Shown here: positions 38,101 to 50,246 of the stretch, piece by piece
Numbering within the stretch: the stretch's first letter is position 1
Layout: each line of letters starts with the position of its first letter
From: Choricystis sp. odSpoLacu1
Taxonomy: Eukaryota; Chlorophyta; Trebouxiophyceae
DNA length: 64,000 nucleotides
Reading direction: 5' to 3'
Assembly (NCBI GenBank): GCA_958009055.1
Contig: OY253661.1
Coordinates: forward strand, 1 to 64,000
Made by a program: the position numbers and the translations under genes
Notes under the pieces: generated by a model
What the model was told of the DNA's origin: nothing
Databases searched by the model: none
What the model saw: only the letters and a program-made list of their open reading frames with translations

Positions 38101-39231
38101 CCGGAGGCGGCGGCCAGGATGTGGGGGACTCGCACGTTCCAGGCGGCGGCCGCGATGTCACCCCCCGGCGGCGCGGGGGGCGGGGGGGCGCCAGGGGCGC
38201 GCAGCGGAGGGTACAGCGTGGGCGCGGACGGCGCCGCCACATCCCAGATGCACAGTTCACCGTCGGCCGCCCCGCCCGAGGCCAGCAGGTTGGGGGAGCC
38301 CGGGTTGAAGGTCAGCGCGGGCACAGGGCCGGAGTGTTTGGCCAGGCGCGCGAGCGGGGTGGGCGAGGGGGCGGCCGCCCCCGTCAGGGACGCGCCATCC
38401 CACAGCGCGATGGAGCCGTCGGCCAGGGCGCCCGCGAGAATGCCGTCCTGTGGGTTGGGAGAGGGGTAGTGGTCAGGACAGAGAGCATGGGGCGGTCTTG
38501 GTTTTTGGTGGGCTCACCGTGTGCGCGCCTGGGGTTCCGTCGCCCACAGTGCACACACGCCACACACACTCTCTCTCTCCACACACACGCGCACACACAC
38601 ACACAACACACACTCACCGGGTGCGGGCCGTCCGCCCCGATCGTGCCCCACGCGAGCGCAGTGAACGCGTCGGGGGCGGACGCGGGCGGGGCGGCGGGAG
38701 CCAGGTCGGGGCCGGGGGCGGCCAGGTCGACGAGCAGGGCCTGAGTGAGGGAGGGGAGGGGCGAGAGAGGGAGGGCGGGAGGGTGAGCGAAAGGTATGGC
38801 GCGCTTTTGTTTCAATGCCGCGTGTTCCTTGGTCGTTCGCCCCGGCCTCTCGGACTCGTGCGTCGTGCGGCCAGTGACAAAGCGGGGTCAACACCAACTG
38901 CTGCCGCAGCGGCAGGTCGGCCGAGGCCGAGGGCCAGCGGGAGGAGGAGGGTGCTTTTTTGTTTCGCCGGCGCGCATCGGCGCGTTGGCGCGACACGCCC
39001 GCGCCTCCCCGCCGCCGGCGCGCGCTTTTGACAGCCCGGCCCAAGGCATACAGCTTCACACAACCCGTGCACGCACACACAGCTTGACCGCCTCTCCTCC
39101 AACCGCACCTCGACCGTCGCGGCCGACGAAAAGCTCGCGTCCACCACGCCCGCCGCGGTGGCGGCGCCCAGGTAGGGGCCGAGGGGGGACCAGGCCACCA
39201 GGGCGCTGCGGGGCGCTTCCTTGAGAACCAT
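35161..39231 (-). CDS. SEC31: COPII outer-coat protein SEC31, frame broken at two G/C runs
   Basis: Exons 39231-39079, 38740-38618 and 38447-35161. N-terminal WD40 propeller (FTALAWGTIG, ALTFNPGSPNLLASGGAADG then ELCIWDV, SAVAWSPDSATTLAVACADD, VQGVSWCGADGALLLTAGAD), then an alpha-solenoid (CLLVGNFSGAVDAALRAGRP) and a long Pro/Gly/Ala-rich linker, then a C-terminal helical domain (LFWRLNAGDVSEGVAGHLAA). This is SEC31, which cages ER-derived COPII vesicles with SEC13. Two corrections are needed: one base fewer in the G9 run at 36950-36958, and one fewer (modulo 3) across the G17/C22 pair at 36470-36515. The repaired length is 1186 aa and a multiple of three. The exon 1 donor is GTGTGC, chosen because it alone keeps phase. 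Confidence 0.88.
36470..36515. repeat. G17 and C22 runs separated by 7 bases, inside SEC31
   Basis: Seventeen G (36470-36486), seven other bases, then twenty-two C (36494-36515). In the transcript (minus strand) this reads G22, seven bases, C17, which can fold into an all-GC hairpin and encodes a Gly run followed by a Pro run. It is also one of the frame-break points. Confidence 0.9.
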
Positions 39232-39359
39232 TGGGAGTCGGTGGGGCAGCGCGCAACGAGAAAGAAAAACGGGCAGAGCGTGTTTTGATTCAGAACACAC
39301 ACAAAACGAAAGAGCGTTGCGCCCCTTCGCAGCACGCTCTCCCCACTTCTAACCATCCC

Positions 39360-40451
39360 ATGCGCACCCGCAGCGGCGCCACTGCCAGTGTCAGCATGGC
39401 GCCCAAGAAAGGGGCGACGAAGGGGGCGGTGGCGGCCACCCCCGCGCGCGCGGGCGCGGCGCGCCCGCGCGCGGTCGACGCGCACTCGGTGCGCGGCCCC
39501 AAGTACAGTGTCCTGCTGCCCACCTACAATGAACGGGAGAACGTGGCGCTGGTAGTGTCGATGCTGGTGAAGGAGATGGAGGCCAGGTGAGAAGAGAAGA
39601 AAAGGATTGGGGGAGGGCGACGACGCGACCAAAAACCATTCAAATCAAAACGACGACGGCGGGACCGCGACGGACGACAGGGGAGGAACGCAACCGACCC
39701 TCACACCCACACACACACACACCACTCCACCCCACAGCGACCTCGACTTCGAAGTCATCGTCATCGATGATGCCTCCCCCGACGGCACGGCGGCCGTGGT
39801 GCGGTCCCTCGCCGACGCGTACGGCGACGACCGCATCCTGCTCAAATCGCGCCCCGGCAAGCTGGGCCTAGGCACCGCGTACGCGGCGGGGCTGGAGCTG
39901 GCCACCGGCGACTTTGTGGTCATCATGGATGCGGACTTGTCGCACCACGTGAGTTTTGGGGGTGCGAAAAGGGACAGAGACTGCGAGTGTTGTTTTCCGA
40001 TTCACCCTCCCTGACCCACCCACCCCACCCAACATCCCAGCCCAAATACATTCCCGACATGGTGTCCCTCCAGTCCGCCACCGGGGCTGACGTCGTCACC
40101 GGCACCCGCTATGCGCGCGGCGGTGGTGTCGCGGGCTGGTCGTTCACCCGCAAACTCACCTCGTGCGGCGCCAATGTGCTGGCTTCGTTGGCCCTCCACC
40201 CCCGCGTGTCCGACCTGACGGGGTCGTTCCGGTTGTGGCGGGCTGACCTGTTGAGGAAACTGGTGACTGAAACCAAGTCGACTGGATACGCGTTTCAGAT
40301 GGAGGTGGTGGTGCGTGCCGTCCGCCAAGGTGCCTCCGTGGCCGAAGTGCCCATCGTGTTTGTGGACAGGTTGTACGGGTCGTCCAAGCTGGGGGGCAAG
40401 GAGGTGGCCATGTTTTTGAAAGGGTTGGCGCGGCTGTTCTTCACGACGTGA
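39360..40451 (+). CDS. DPM1: Dolichol-phosphate mannosyltransferase catalytic subunit
   Basis: Three exons, 39360-39586, 39738-39948 and 40041-40451; 282 aa from the first ATG (a second ATG at 39396 is equally possible). GT2-fold motifs: YSVLLPTYNERENVALVV, VIVIDDASPDGTAAVV, FVVIMDADLSHHP spanning the second intron, then GTRYARGGGVAGWSFTRKL and LTGSFRLWR. The C-terminal part (EVPIVFVDRLYGSSKLGGKE) is typical of DPM1. It lacks C-terminal membrane helices, so it is the soluble, human-like type that needs partner subunits (DPM2/3), which are not in this window. It makes Dol-P-Man for N-glycosylation, GPI anchors and O-mannosylation. Divergent from SEC31, start codons 128 bp apart. Confidence 0.95.
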
Positions 40452-40677
40452 TGAGAGAGGTTGAAAACACGCAAGACAAACACGCAGAGTATAAGCAACA
40501 ACATCGACTGTGCTATAAAGATTCTCGTTTCGGGGTCGGCCAGTCGCTGGGCCCACGCGGTGGTTGGGGAGTGGACAAAAAGCAAAACGTCGATAGGCAT
40601 TCACATGACGTGAAAAAACGCCCCCGCTGCTCTCTCCCCTTCCCACACACGATGCCGCCAGCCACCTGACCAGCATC

Positions 40678-43600
40678 ATGGACCGCCTGCGCCAGCTAGC
40701 GTCGGCGGCGGCCGCCGCGGCCGCCGACACCGCTTCGCGGCTCGAGTCGCGGATGCGGCGTGCGTCGTCCGACGTGGGGGCGGCGACGCCGTGGGAGAGG
40801 GTGGACACGGCGTTCGAGTGAGTGTGCTTGGTGCTGGGTGGTGGAGTGGGTTGGGAAGGGAGGGGGCAGAGGAGGCGAACGCAGAGGGTGATGGGAGGCC
40901 ATTGACCGACCTTCCGACGGCACACCCACCCACCAGCCCGTCCGACGCCAACCTTGCCAGCCTGCTGGCCGACGTGGTCGATGAGTCGGTGGCCTCCCCC
41001 GCTCAAACCGCCCTGTTGGCCGCGGTCGCGACCGCGTTTCGGGACTGGACACCCGACGCCACTGCCCTGGCGTCCGCCGCGCGGTCGGCGCCACCCCCGC
41101 CACAGCCGCCAGCGTCAGCGCCGCCGCCGATGGTGGTGACGGGCACGCAGGGCGCCCTGCCTGCCGCGGTCGTGGATGCCGCGGTCGCCGCCACAAGCGC
41201 GCTCCCCACAGAACTGACCGCTGCCGCCGCCCGCGGCGACGCCTCCATCGACACCGCCTGCCTCGACGTGCTGGCCATCGCGGCGCGGTCGCCCGCGGGG
41301 CGGGCGCGCCTGCTGGTGGGGGGCCACGGACCGTCAGCCCTGGCCGCGGTGGTGAAGAGTGTCACGACGCAGTTTTCGGCGTGCAGCCGCGCGGCCACCG
41401 TGTCGAGCGACGGCAGTGAATGGCCCGGCTGGGCGCCCGGAGATGATGGCGATCGACCGCGCACACGACCGGAGGATGAGGGAGAGGACGACGCATCTAC
41501 TTCCCCGCAAACTCTTGCAGGCGTGGCCGCAGCAGCAACCGCGCTGACCGCCGCCGCGCGCGCCGCCCGCGCCCTGCTCTCCCGCGACGCAGGCACCGTC
41601 GACCGCACCCCCGACCGCATCCATGCGCCGCCATCCCTGCTGCAGGCACGCCCCCCAGGGCCCGCGCCAAGAGCGTGTGTGGATGCACTTGCGCGCGCAG
41701 GAGCACTCACCGCGCTCGCCGCCGCCACAGACGCGGCCCTGCGCCTGCCCTCCTCCTCCTCCGACGCGGCTGTGCTGTCCGCTGCAACCGACGCGCTGCG
41801 CGCGCTGGCGGCGGCCGCGTCGGGCGGGGGCGCGGGCGCGCTGGGGGAGAGATCAGCGCGGAGAGGCGTCGCCACCATCGTTTCCCTCGTCACTCGTCGC
41901 ACCGCCCTCGTGCAGCACGCCCCCCTGGACGCAGTGGCGGGCGTCCAACTGGCCGCCCTGCAAGCCCTGCTGGCGGCGGCCCCCGTGTCGGCGCGCGAGG
42001 TCGCAGGCGTAGACGCAGCCGCGGCTGTCGCGGCGAGCGCGCGCTGGCTCGCAGCAGGCGCAGGCTCCGGCTGCCTGCCCCCAGTCGCCGTGACCGCCGT
42101 ATTTGCCCTGGTCGACGACGCCCTGTGCCTGGACGCCGACGCCCCCTCCCCCCACCGCGCCACCCTGCTGGCTCCACTCGCGCGCGCACTGGCTTCCGCG
42201 CTCGCGCCTCCCCCCCCTCACGACGCCGACGATTTAGCGCCCATGATAGCCGCCCCGCCTCACGCCCTGACTGCTGAACTGGCCGCCTGGACGTCGCGCT
42301 GGTTGCGCACCGCCGACGGCGGCAGCGACAGCGGCGGCGTGCTGGCCGCGCTGCGTGCTGGGCGCGTGTTTTCTGCGCTGGCCTCCCGGTCCGCTGCCCG
42401 CCTGCCGGGCGCGCCTGAACCCGCGCGGGCGGCGATGGCCGCCATCGAGCAGGCAGCATTGTTGTCGCTGGAGGAGGAAGGAGACGGGGGCGAGGGCGGC
42501 GAGAGGGACGAGGTGGCTGCAGTCGCAGCCCTCGCTCCGACCACTGACGCGGCTGCCGCAGCGGTGGCGCGCCTGCTCGTCATGGCCCCGGCTACTGCAG
42601 CAGCAGCCCTGGCGGCAGCGGGCGCGACGCGTGCGTTTGGTGCGGGGCTGGCGGGCTACGACGCCCCCGCCACTCGCCGCGCGGCCGTGCTTCTGCGTGA
42701 CCTTGCCACCGCGGCGCCCGCGGGGGCTGCCGCCCTGGCCGACGACGCCACCACGTGCGCCTCGTTGACGGCGTGCCTGGCGTCGCCCGACGCCGACTTG
42801 GCAGCCGCCGCGGCCGCCGCCCTGACGGCCGCGGTCGCCGCGCCGCGTGCGTCCGAGGCGGCGCCCTGCCCCATCGCGGACGAGTGCGTGACCGCGCTGC
42901 AGGCGGTCGCGTCCGATGGACCCGCGGCCGCACGTTTGGTGTCCGTGCTGACCGCTGGCGCGACCACGGGTGGCGAGCCCACGCGCTCAGCCCTGCGCCG
43001 CGCGGGCGCCGCCGTCGCGGCGGCCCACGTTTTGAGTGCTGCCCGTGCCCCGCGCCCCCTGGTGCCGAGCGTGCTGGCCCTCCTCACCGGCCTGGTGACC
43101 GACTCTCCCGCCGGCCGGGCCGACGTGGCGGCCTCCCCCGGGTGGGACGCGCTGACGGCGGCGGTGGAGCGCGCGGTGGGTGGCGACGATGACGGCGGCG
43201 GCGCGCGCTCCGCCGCGTGCGCTGGCCTGCTGGCTCTGGCCACGGAAACCACGCCCGACACAGTCGCCTCATCTACCTCCCACCCCCCCGAAGTCCACTC
43301 CCCGGGCGCTGTCACCGCCGCGCTGACTCTCGCCCGCCGCTCCGCCGACCCAGCGTCCGCGGCCGCCACGGTGGACACCGTCTCCCGCCTCATCGCCGGC
43401 CGCCTGGCCAACGCGGCCGCCTGTGATGGCGCGGGCGTGCTGGCAGCCGTGCTGGACTGGTTGACGGCTATGGAACGAGACGTGGTGGCTGCACAGACGC
43501 CGCCTCCTGCGCCGCTCGTTGCAGCCCTGCTCTCTGCCGCGCGAGCGGCTGCCACTCACTCGATGACGGGCGCAGACCTGCACGCCTTGCTCGCCCTGCT

Positions 43601-46600
43601 GGCCCCTGGCGTCACCCCGGGCGGCACCCCCGCGACCGTCCATGACGGCATTGTCGCTGTGATTGCCGCAGCCGCGCGTCGTGGCGGCCCCTCGTGTTTT
43701 GTCGACCTCGACGGTTCAGGCGGCGGCATCCTGCGCACGCGCCCCCTCAAACCCCTGCCCCGCGGCTACACGGTGGCCGCCTGGGTGCGAGTGGAGGAGG
43801 CGCCTCCACCGGGGGCGCCCGCGGTGGTGGCCGCGCTGTTGGCGCCCGCGCCGCGTGGCGGTGACAGCGGCGGCACGCGCGGCGGCGCCCCCCCCCGCGC
43901 GCGGCATCCTGCTCACCCTCTCCTCCGACGACACCCTCACCCTGACCTGTGTCGGCCCCGCCGCCGGCGCGGGCACCGGCGTGGACGCCGTCACCCTGCC
44001 CGCGGGAGTCGGCTGCCGACGCTGGCGCTTGATCGCCGTCGCGCACGCTCCCGGCGGCCCGTTCTCCCTGCCCCGCGCCCGCCTGTTTGTCGACGGCCTC
44101 CCCATCGGCGTTGCCGCGGTGCGCTACCGGCGCGCCGCGGGCGCCTTCACCCTGGTGTCGTTTGGCGGGCTGGCCCCAGGGGCGGCGGACGCAGTGAGGG
44201 CGGGCGGCGCGGGCAACGCGTCGCCCTCCTCGCTCGTCGGCCAGGTGACGTCCGCCTTTCTGTTTGACGACGCCCTGTCTGATGACGCGGTGGCCGCCCT
44301 GGCGTCCGCGGGACCCGAGTATCAAGGCGTGTTCGACCCGGCAGAACGGGATGCAGGCACCGTGTGTGCGAGCGACCGCCCCCCACCCCCGCCCCCGCCG
44401 CGCCCGCCCGGGTGGGCCGACCTCGCCCCCCGCCTCGTCACCTCGTACGCGCCACGCGCTTCGTCTGGCACCTCCCTGGTGGATGTGGTGGCGGCCGCGG
44501 CAGCGGGTGCCGCCCCTCATGGAGGGGACGCGATTGTTGACGGAGGGCGCGTCGCGGCGGCGGTGCGGGCGCGCGTGCTGCTGCCCCGCGTCGGCGGCGC
44601 GGCGGGGTTGTTGCCGTTGTTGGCGGGGTTGCAGGGAACGGTGCCGCCCTCGTCTTCATCCTGCGTCGACCGGGCAGCCGCAGCGCTGGACGTGATCGCG
44701 GCCGCGGTCGGGGGAAAGCTCGACGCAGCCGCGTGGCGCACTGCACGCGGGCCCGCGCTCGCCGCCCACTTGCTCACCCGCGCCCGCCCTCCGACCGCCC
44801 GCCACAATCCTCACCTGACGCGTGACGTGCTGCGCGCGGCCACCGCCCTGGCGGCGGCCGCGACGAGCGCCGACGCGGAGCCGGGGGCCGACACGCTGCG
44901 AGCGCTCGTCCTGGCGCCCCGCCTGTGGGCCTCCGCCCCGCCCGACGCGGCGGCAGCTGCCATGGTGGCAGCGGCGCACGCGGCAGCAGATGGTGGTCCG
45001 TCCGTGGCTGCGGCTGCGTGCCCGGAAGCGTACGTCGATGCCGCGCGCGCGCTCTCGTCCGACGATGGCGCCCACACGCTGCGCCGGGCGGCGCTGGCAG
45101 CCGCCGCAGCCCTGCTCCCCCGCGCCGCCGCGCGTGGCGACGGGGGGGGGGGACGCGGGGGCGGCCGCCCTGGCTGCCCTGGCCGCGGACGCGCCATCTG
45201 ATGGCGCGGCGGCCGACGCGGCGGCCGCGCTGGCGGCCGCGCTTGGGGCTGCCGCCGCGGCGGGCGACGCGCACACCCTGGGCGCCGTGGTTCGGGTGGG
45301 AGGCGCCCGCCTGGCGCTGCCCCTGCTGGATCGAGCCGACCCGGCCACCCGCGGCGCTGGTGTCGCCCTGCTGGCCGCGTTGACGGACAGTGTGGGCGCG
45401 CGGCCTGCCACCTGGGCGGCGGCGCGCGTCGCGATCGCGCGCCGTGGCGCACCCTCACCCGTCGTCGCGGCTCTGCTACCCAGCGGGGATGCCGGTCGAG
45501 CCGGCGCGGCGGCCGCGCTGCGAACCCTGGTGGCGGTCGCGCCCGCGCTTGCGTCTGAAGAGCGTGACACCGCGCTCGCGGCAGCCGCTTCCGCCGTTGC
45601 AGCCGACCCCTCTGCCGCCTCCGCCCTGGCTGCCGGCCCAGAGTGGCTGGACGCGTTGCCGGCTCTGGTGGCGGCCGGCAGTGACGCCGCTCTCGCGTTG
45701 GTCGCGGCCGCCGCGGCCGCTGCGGGCGGTGACGGCGCCGCGCGCGCGGTCGCCGCGACGGCTGATGCAGGCGGCCGCGACCCCGCGGTGGCAGTGTTGA
45801 CGCGCGTCGCAGACATCCTAGCCGACGCCAACAGCTCCACCTCCCCCGCCTCCCCTTCGCGCGACGACTGGACGCTGGTGGCGGCGCCCGACGCCGCGCG
45901 CGCGGCCGCTGTTGCCACGCTGGCCACTGTGGAGCGCGTCGCCGCCCGCGCCCTGGCTCCCGGGGGCGGAGCAGCCGCGCGCTGGCCCACGGCAGCCGCC
46001 GCCCTGGCGGCGGGGGGCGACATCCCGGGCGACGCGTGGCCGTTGCTGGGGGTTGGGGGCTCGCCGCCGGACGATGGGGGTGAACGGGCGTTCATGGTTG
46101 CCGGGTGGCGCGTGGCTGCAGGAGTGGTGGGACGGCCACGCACAAGGGACGTTGGTGGTGTGGGCGACGATGGTGAGCCGACAACCGTGGACGATGGCAA
46201 CGCTGACGTCGCGCTGCGCCTGGCGCGGCGGTGGTTGACGGCGTGGGATGGTGTTCGTGGTGACGACGACCCCACCACCATCTCCATCCTCTCTCTGCTT
46301 CCCACGCTGATAGCGGCCGCCACCCCGGGTGCCGCGTCCCTCACCCTGCTGGCCCTGGCCCGCGCGCGCTGCGAGGCGGGCGTGCGGGCCGCGCTGTCGG
46401 GGCTTGGCGTGCCACCTCCGCCCCCTGGCCCTGCTGGTGCGAGGGCCGCAGCTGCCGCCCACGCCGACGCCACTGCAGCTGCCGAAGCCGCGCGCGGAGA
46501 GCTGCTCTACCTGGATGCCGCCGGCGCGGCGGGTGGCGCTGGCGCTGCCGCGCTGCGCGCCGAGCGCGGCGCGCGCGCGCGCGACCGACGCGGAGGCAGC

Positions 46601-49600
46601 CTCCAAGGCGGTGCGCACCTCGGCGGACGCGGCGGCCGTCCTCGTCACCGCGGACGCCAACCGGCGCGCGGTGGCGGAGGCGGAGGCGGCCGACGCGGAC
46701 GCCGACGCGGCCCGGCGGTGGGAGAGCGCGTGGCGGGCAGCCACGGGAGAAGCCGGCGCGTGGCCCGGGGCCGCCCCCACACCCACCGAGCCACCCCGCT
46801 ACAAGCTTTCCCAGGCAGAGGACGAGCACCGGCGCCGTCTCATCCTGAAACCCGACCATGGGCCGCCGTTGGTGGTTGCCGCGCCGCGCGGTGGCGGGGG
46901 CGGCGCGACTGCAGCCGCGGCCGCTGACGGCGAGCCGCGCCGGTCCACTGACGAGGAGAGGGCGGCCGCAACCGCGGCCGCGCTGGCGGACGTGGCTGTG
47001 CGGGCGCCGGGCGAGGAGGAGGAAGAGGAGGAAGAGGAGGAGGGTGAGGAGAAGGGCGACACGGACGCTGCGGCGCCGCCGTCGCCGGCTGGCGACAGCG
47101 CCTCCTCGCCCTCTGCACCTGTCGTTGACGCTCCTCCACCCACTCCACCTGTGGACGCCTCATCCACGCCCGCACCCCAACCAACTACCCTCGCGTCGCC
47201 GCGCGCCACTCCCACCGCCCCCCCACCCCCCCCGCCCGACGCCGCCCTGGTGGCGCCCTGCTCCTTGGTGCGCCCCCTATCTGTGTGGGGCGGCACCTTG
47301 GTGGTGGCGGGAGGCGAGCTGAGGTTCACAGGGGATGCGGACGCGGCTGCCGACGCCGGCGCCACGATGCCACCCCCACCCCCTCCCCGCAAAGCCTGGC
47401 CCCTGGCCACCGTCACCGAGATTCATGTCATCCGCAGGGGCGCCTCCCGCAAAGCGATGTCCCTCGTCTTCTCCGACCGGCGCCGCCCGTCCGCCCTATT
47501 TGGTTTTGGGGGTGCCGCGGCTGCCTCTTCCGCCGCGACCGCCCTCGCGGCCGCGTGCCCCCGCGCCGCCCGCTTCCTGGACAAACGGGCGGCGGCTGCA
47601 GCTGCCTCCCGCGCCACTGCGGCGTGGTCCAGGCGGGAGCTGTCCACGTTTGACTATTTGATGAGGCTCAACACGCTGGCGGGTCGGACGTTTGCAGATT
47701 TGTCCCTCTACCCCGTCTTCCCCTGGATCCTGTCTGACTACCAGTCTGCTTCCATCAACCTGGACGACCCGTCCGTCTACCGCGACCTGGCCAAACCCGT
47801 GGGCGCGCTGACGCCGTCCCGCGCGGCCGACTTTGCGTCGCGCTATGCCTCCCTGGCGGCGGACGGGGATCCGTCCATGCCGCCCTTCCACTATGGGTCG
47901 CACTACTCGTCGGCGGGGGCAGTGGTGAGTGTTTTTTGGGGGAGGAGAGAGGAGAGAATGGAGGGAAACTGAGAGAGCTTCGTTTTTTTCTGTTCCTCAC
48001 CTCCCTTTTCCCACACACACAGACCCACTACCTCGTCCGCCTGGCCCCCTTCACCGCCGCCCACATCGACCTGCATGGCGGCCGGTTCGACGTGCCCGAC
48101 CGCCTGTTTGCCTCGGTGGAGGCGACGTGGAGGGGGGTGCTGACTGGACCCAGCGACGTCAAGGAGTTGATGCCCGAGTGGTACGGCGGCGCCCCCCCCG
48201 ACTGGCTGCTCAACGCGGCCTCCCTCCCCCTGGGCACCCGCCAAGACGGCTCCCCCGTGGGGGACGTCGTCCTCCCCCCCTGGGCGACAGGCGACACGCC
48301 GCGCGCCCGCGCAGCCGAGTTTCTGAGGGTCCAGCGCGCCGCGCTCGAAAGTGACGTCGTGTCGGCCGCGCTGCCGGCCTGGATTGACCTTATTTTTGGC
48401 GCCAAACAGCGCGGCAAGGCGGCCATCGCGGCCTCCAACGTCTTCTTCTGGTTGACGTACGAGGACGCGGTCAACGTGGGCGAGCTGGACAAGGAGGCGG
48501 TGGCGTTGGTGGATGAACAGGTGAGTGAGAGGGACTGAGGTTGAGAGCGGAAAGGAATGAGGTTGAGAGAGGGAAAGGAAAGGTGGTCGGTGTTCTGCGT
48601 TTTTTTCTTCACGTTTTGCCCACCACCCTCACTCCACAGGTCACCCACTTTGGCGCCACCCCCGCTCAACTGTTCCGCCGCCCCCACCCGCAGCGCGGGC
48701 GGCCGCCCCCCCCTTCCGCCGACCCGCTGTGGAATGCGCCCGACGCACTGACCCTCACCGGGTCCTCCCGCCCCGCCCTGCTGGGTGGCGACACGGCCGC
48801 CACATCCATCGTGGCCGTGTTCTCCCCCAACCCGCGCACCCTGGTCGCGGTTTCAGCCAGCGGGCGGGTGGCCGCCTTCCGCCTGCTCTCGCCACGCGAC
48901 GCTGGCGCGTTCACGTTTGGCGGCGCGCCGGCCGGCATCGACGGCGGGTGGGCGCTGGAGCGGGCGCCTGGGCCGGCCGCCCCCCTGCCCTGCCCCGCGC
49001 GCGGGGGGGCGGCGGCGCCGTCTGCGTCTGCGTACGCGGTGGTGGCGGGCGGCGGCGGCGGCGGCGGCGCGACCGCGATCGCGGCCGCCCGCGCGTGGGA
49101 CGCGTCTCTTCGCTTCTTCGCGGCGGGAGACGGCCGCTGCCTGCTGGCCGCGCGGGGCGTGCATGGCGACGTGGTGACGTGTGTCGCGTCCACGTCCGAT
49201 GGGCGGGCCCTGGTGGCGGGGTCGGCAGACACAGCAGCGTCGGTGTGGCGGTGCGGTGGTGACGGTGGCGCGCTGCCCTCCCTCACCGCCGTCCTCACAG
49301 GCGCCCCGGCCGCCGTCACCGCCGTGGCAGCGTGCGCCGACCTGGCCCTGGCCGCTGTCGCGTCCGCCGATGGCCGGATTGCGCTGCACTCGCTCGCAGG
49401 CGGCGCGTGCGTGCGCGCGGCGGCGGCGCCGGGCGGCGGGGCAGTGGGTCTCCTGTCGTTTGCGCCGCCCGCAGCCGCTCTGGTGGCATACACGCCAGCA
49501 ACATCCATTCTATCTCTGCTGGATGTCACCACGCTGGAGCTGCGCGCCTGCGTGGACGCGGGCGACGCTCTGACCGACGTCAAAGCGACGCGCTGCAGCC

Positions 49601-49815
49601 GCTTTGTGGTCTGCGCGGGCGCGCGCTCCGGCGTCACCATCCGCTCCCTGCCCACCTTCGCCCTGGCGGCCCGCGTGGAGGCGCCTGCAGCCAGTGTGGC
49701 GCCTGCCGGCCCCGAGTGCATCGTCGTGGGGACGACGGATGGCAGGGTGCTGCTTTTGACGGTCGACGCGCGCAAGCGCGTGGCGAGGCGGGCGGTGGTG
49801 GTGGGGTCTGTGTGA
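40678..49815 (+). CDS. Giant BEACH-domain/WD40 protein (LYST/WDFY/SPIRRIG type), three frame breaks
   Basis: Exons 40678-40817, 40937-47924, 48023-48520 and 48640-49815; about 2,930 aa. The first ~1000 residues are an Ala/Leu-rich armadillo-like solenoid. A concanavalin-like lectin segment follows (CFVDLDGSGGGILRTRPLKP then YTVAAWVRVEE). After a low-complexity linker comes a PH-like region, then the BEACH domain: RRELSTFDYLMRLNTLAGRT, LYPVFPWILSDYQS, RDLAKPVGAL, PPFHYGSHYSSAGAV, KELMPEWYGGAPPDWLL. The C terminus is a WD40 propeller. BEACH proteins organise membrane trafficking and vacuole or lysosome fission. Frame changes occur at C9 (43888-43896) and G11 (45142-45152), each solved by one base fewer, and near a (GC)7 run at 46569-46583, solved by +2 or -1. 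Confidence 0.88.
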
Positions 49816-50246
49816 GTAGAGACGTTTTGTTTCTTGTTTTTGCTGGTTTAGAGAGGGAGCACTATTTATTTGTCTGCAAAAGAGAGAGAGAGAAGAGAGA
49901 CGTTCTGTGTGAGTGTTGTTTGCTTGAGCGCACGCGTGAAAAAAGTGTGTGTTTGGTTTTTACACACACGCTCACACGCACACACACACTCGAGTGTGTG
50001 TTTCGCAAAACCGCGCCCCCACATCCTGGCAAGGGCGTTGAATAAAGTGTATAAGAAAAAAAAGGGAAGGAAGAAGGAAAAAAAACGCAGCCCTCAAACC
50101 CTCACTCTCTCTCTCAGCGGTTTCGTGTGTTTTGTGTTTTTGATGTAGGAAGGAAAAAAGGTTGCCACATCCCCCCGCAAAATGAAGAAAAGAGAAGGCA
50201 AGGAACGAAAGGAGTGTGTCGATTGGTGATCATCACTTGTTTTTCT
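49816..50246. other. Convergent 3' intergenic region
   Basis: 430 bp between the BEACH gene stop and the stop of the Ala-rich secreted protein gene. It is unusually A/T-rich for the window, with poly-A stretches near 50055-50090 and CA/GT tracts near 49965-50000. It probably holds both 3' UTRs. Confidence 0.45.
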
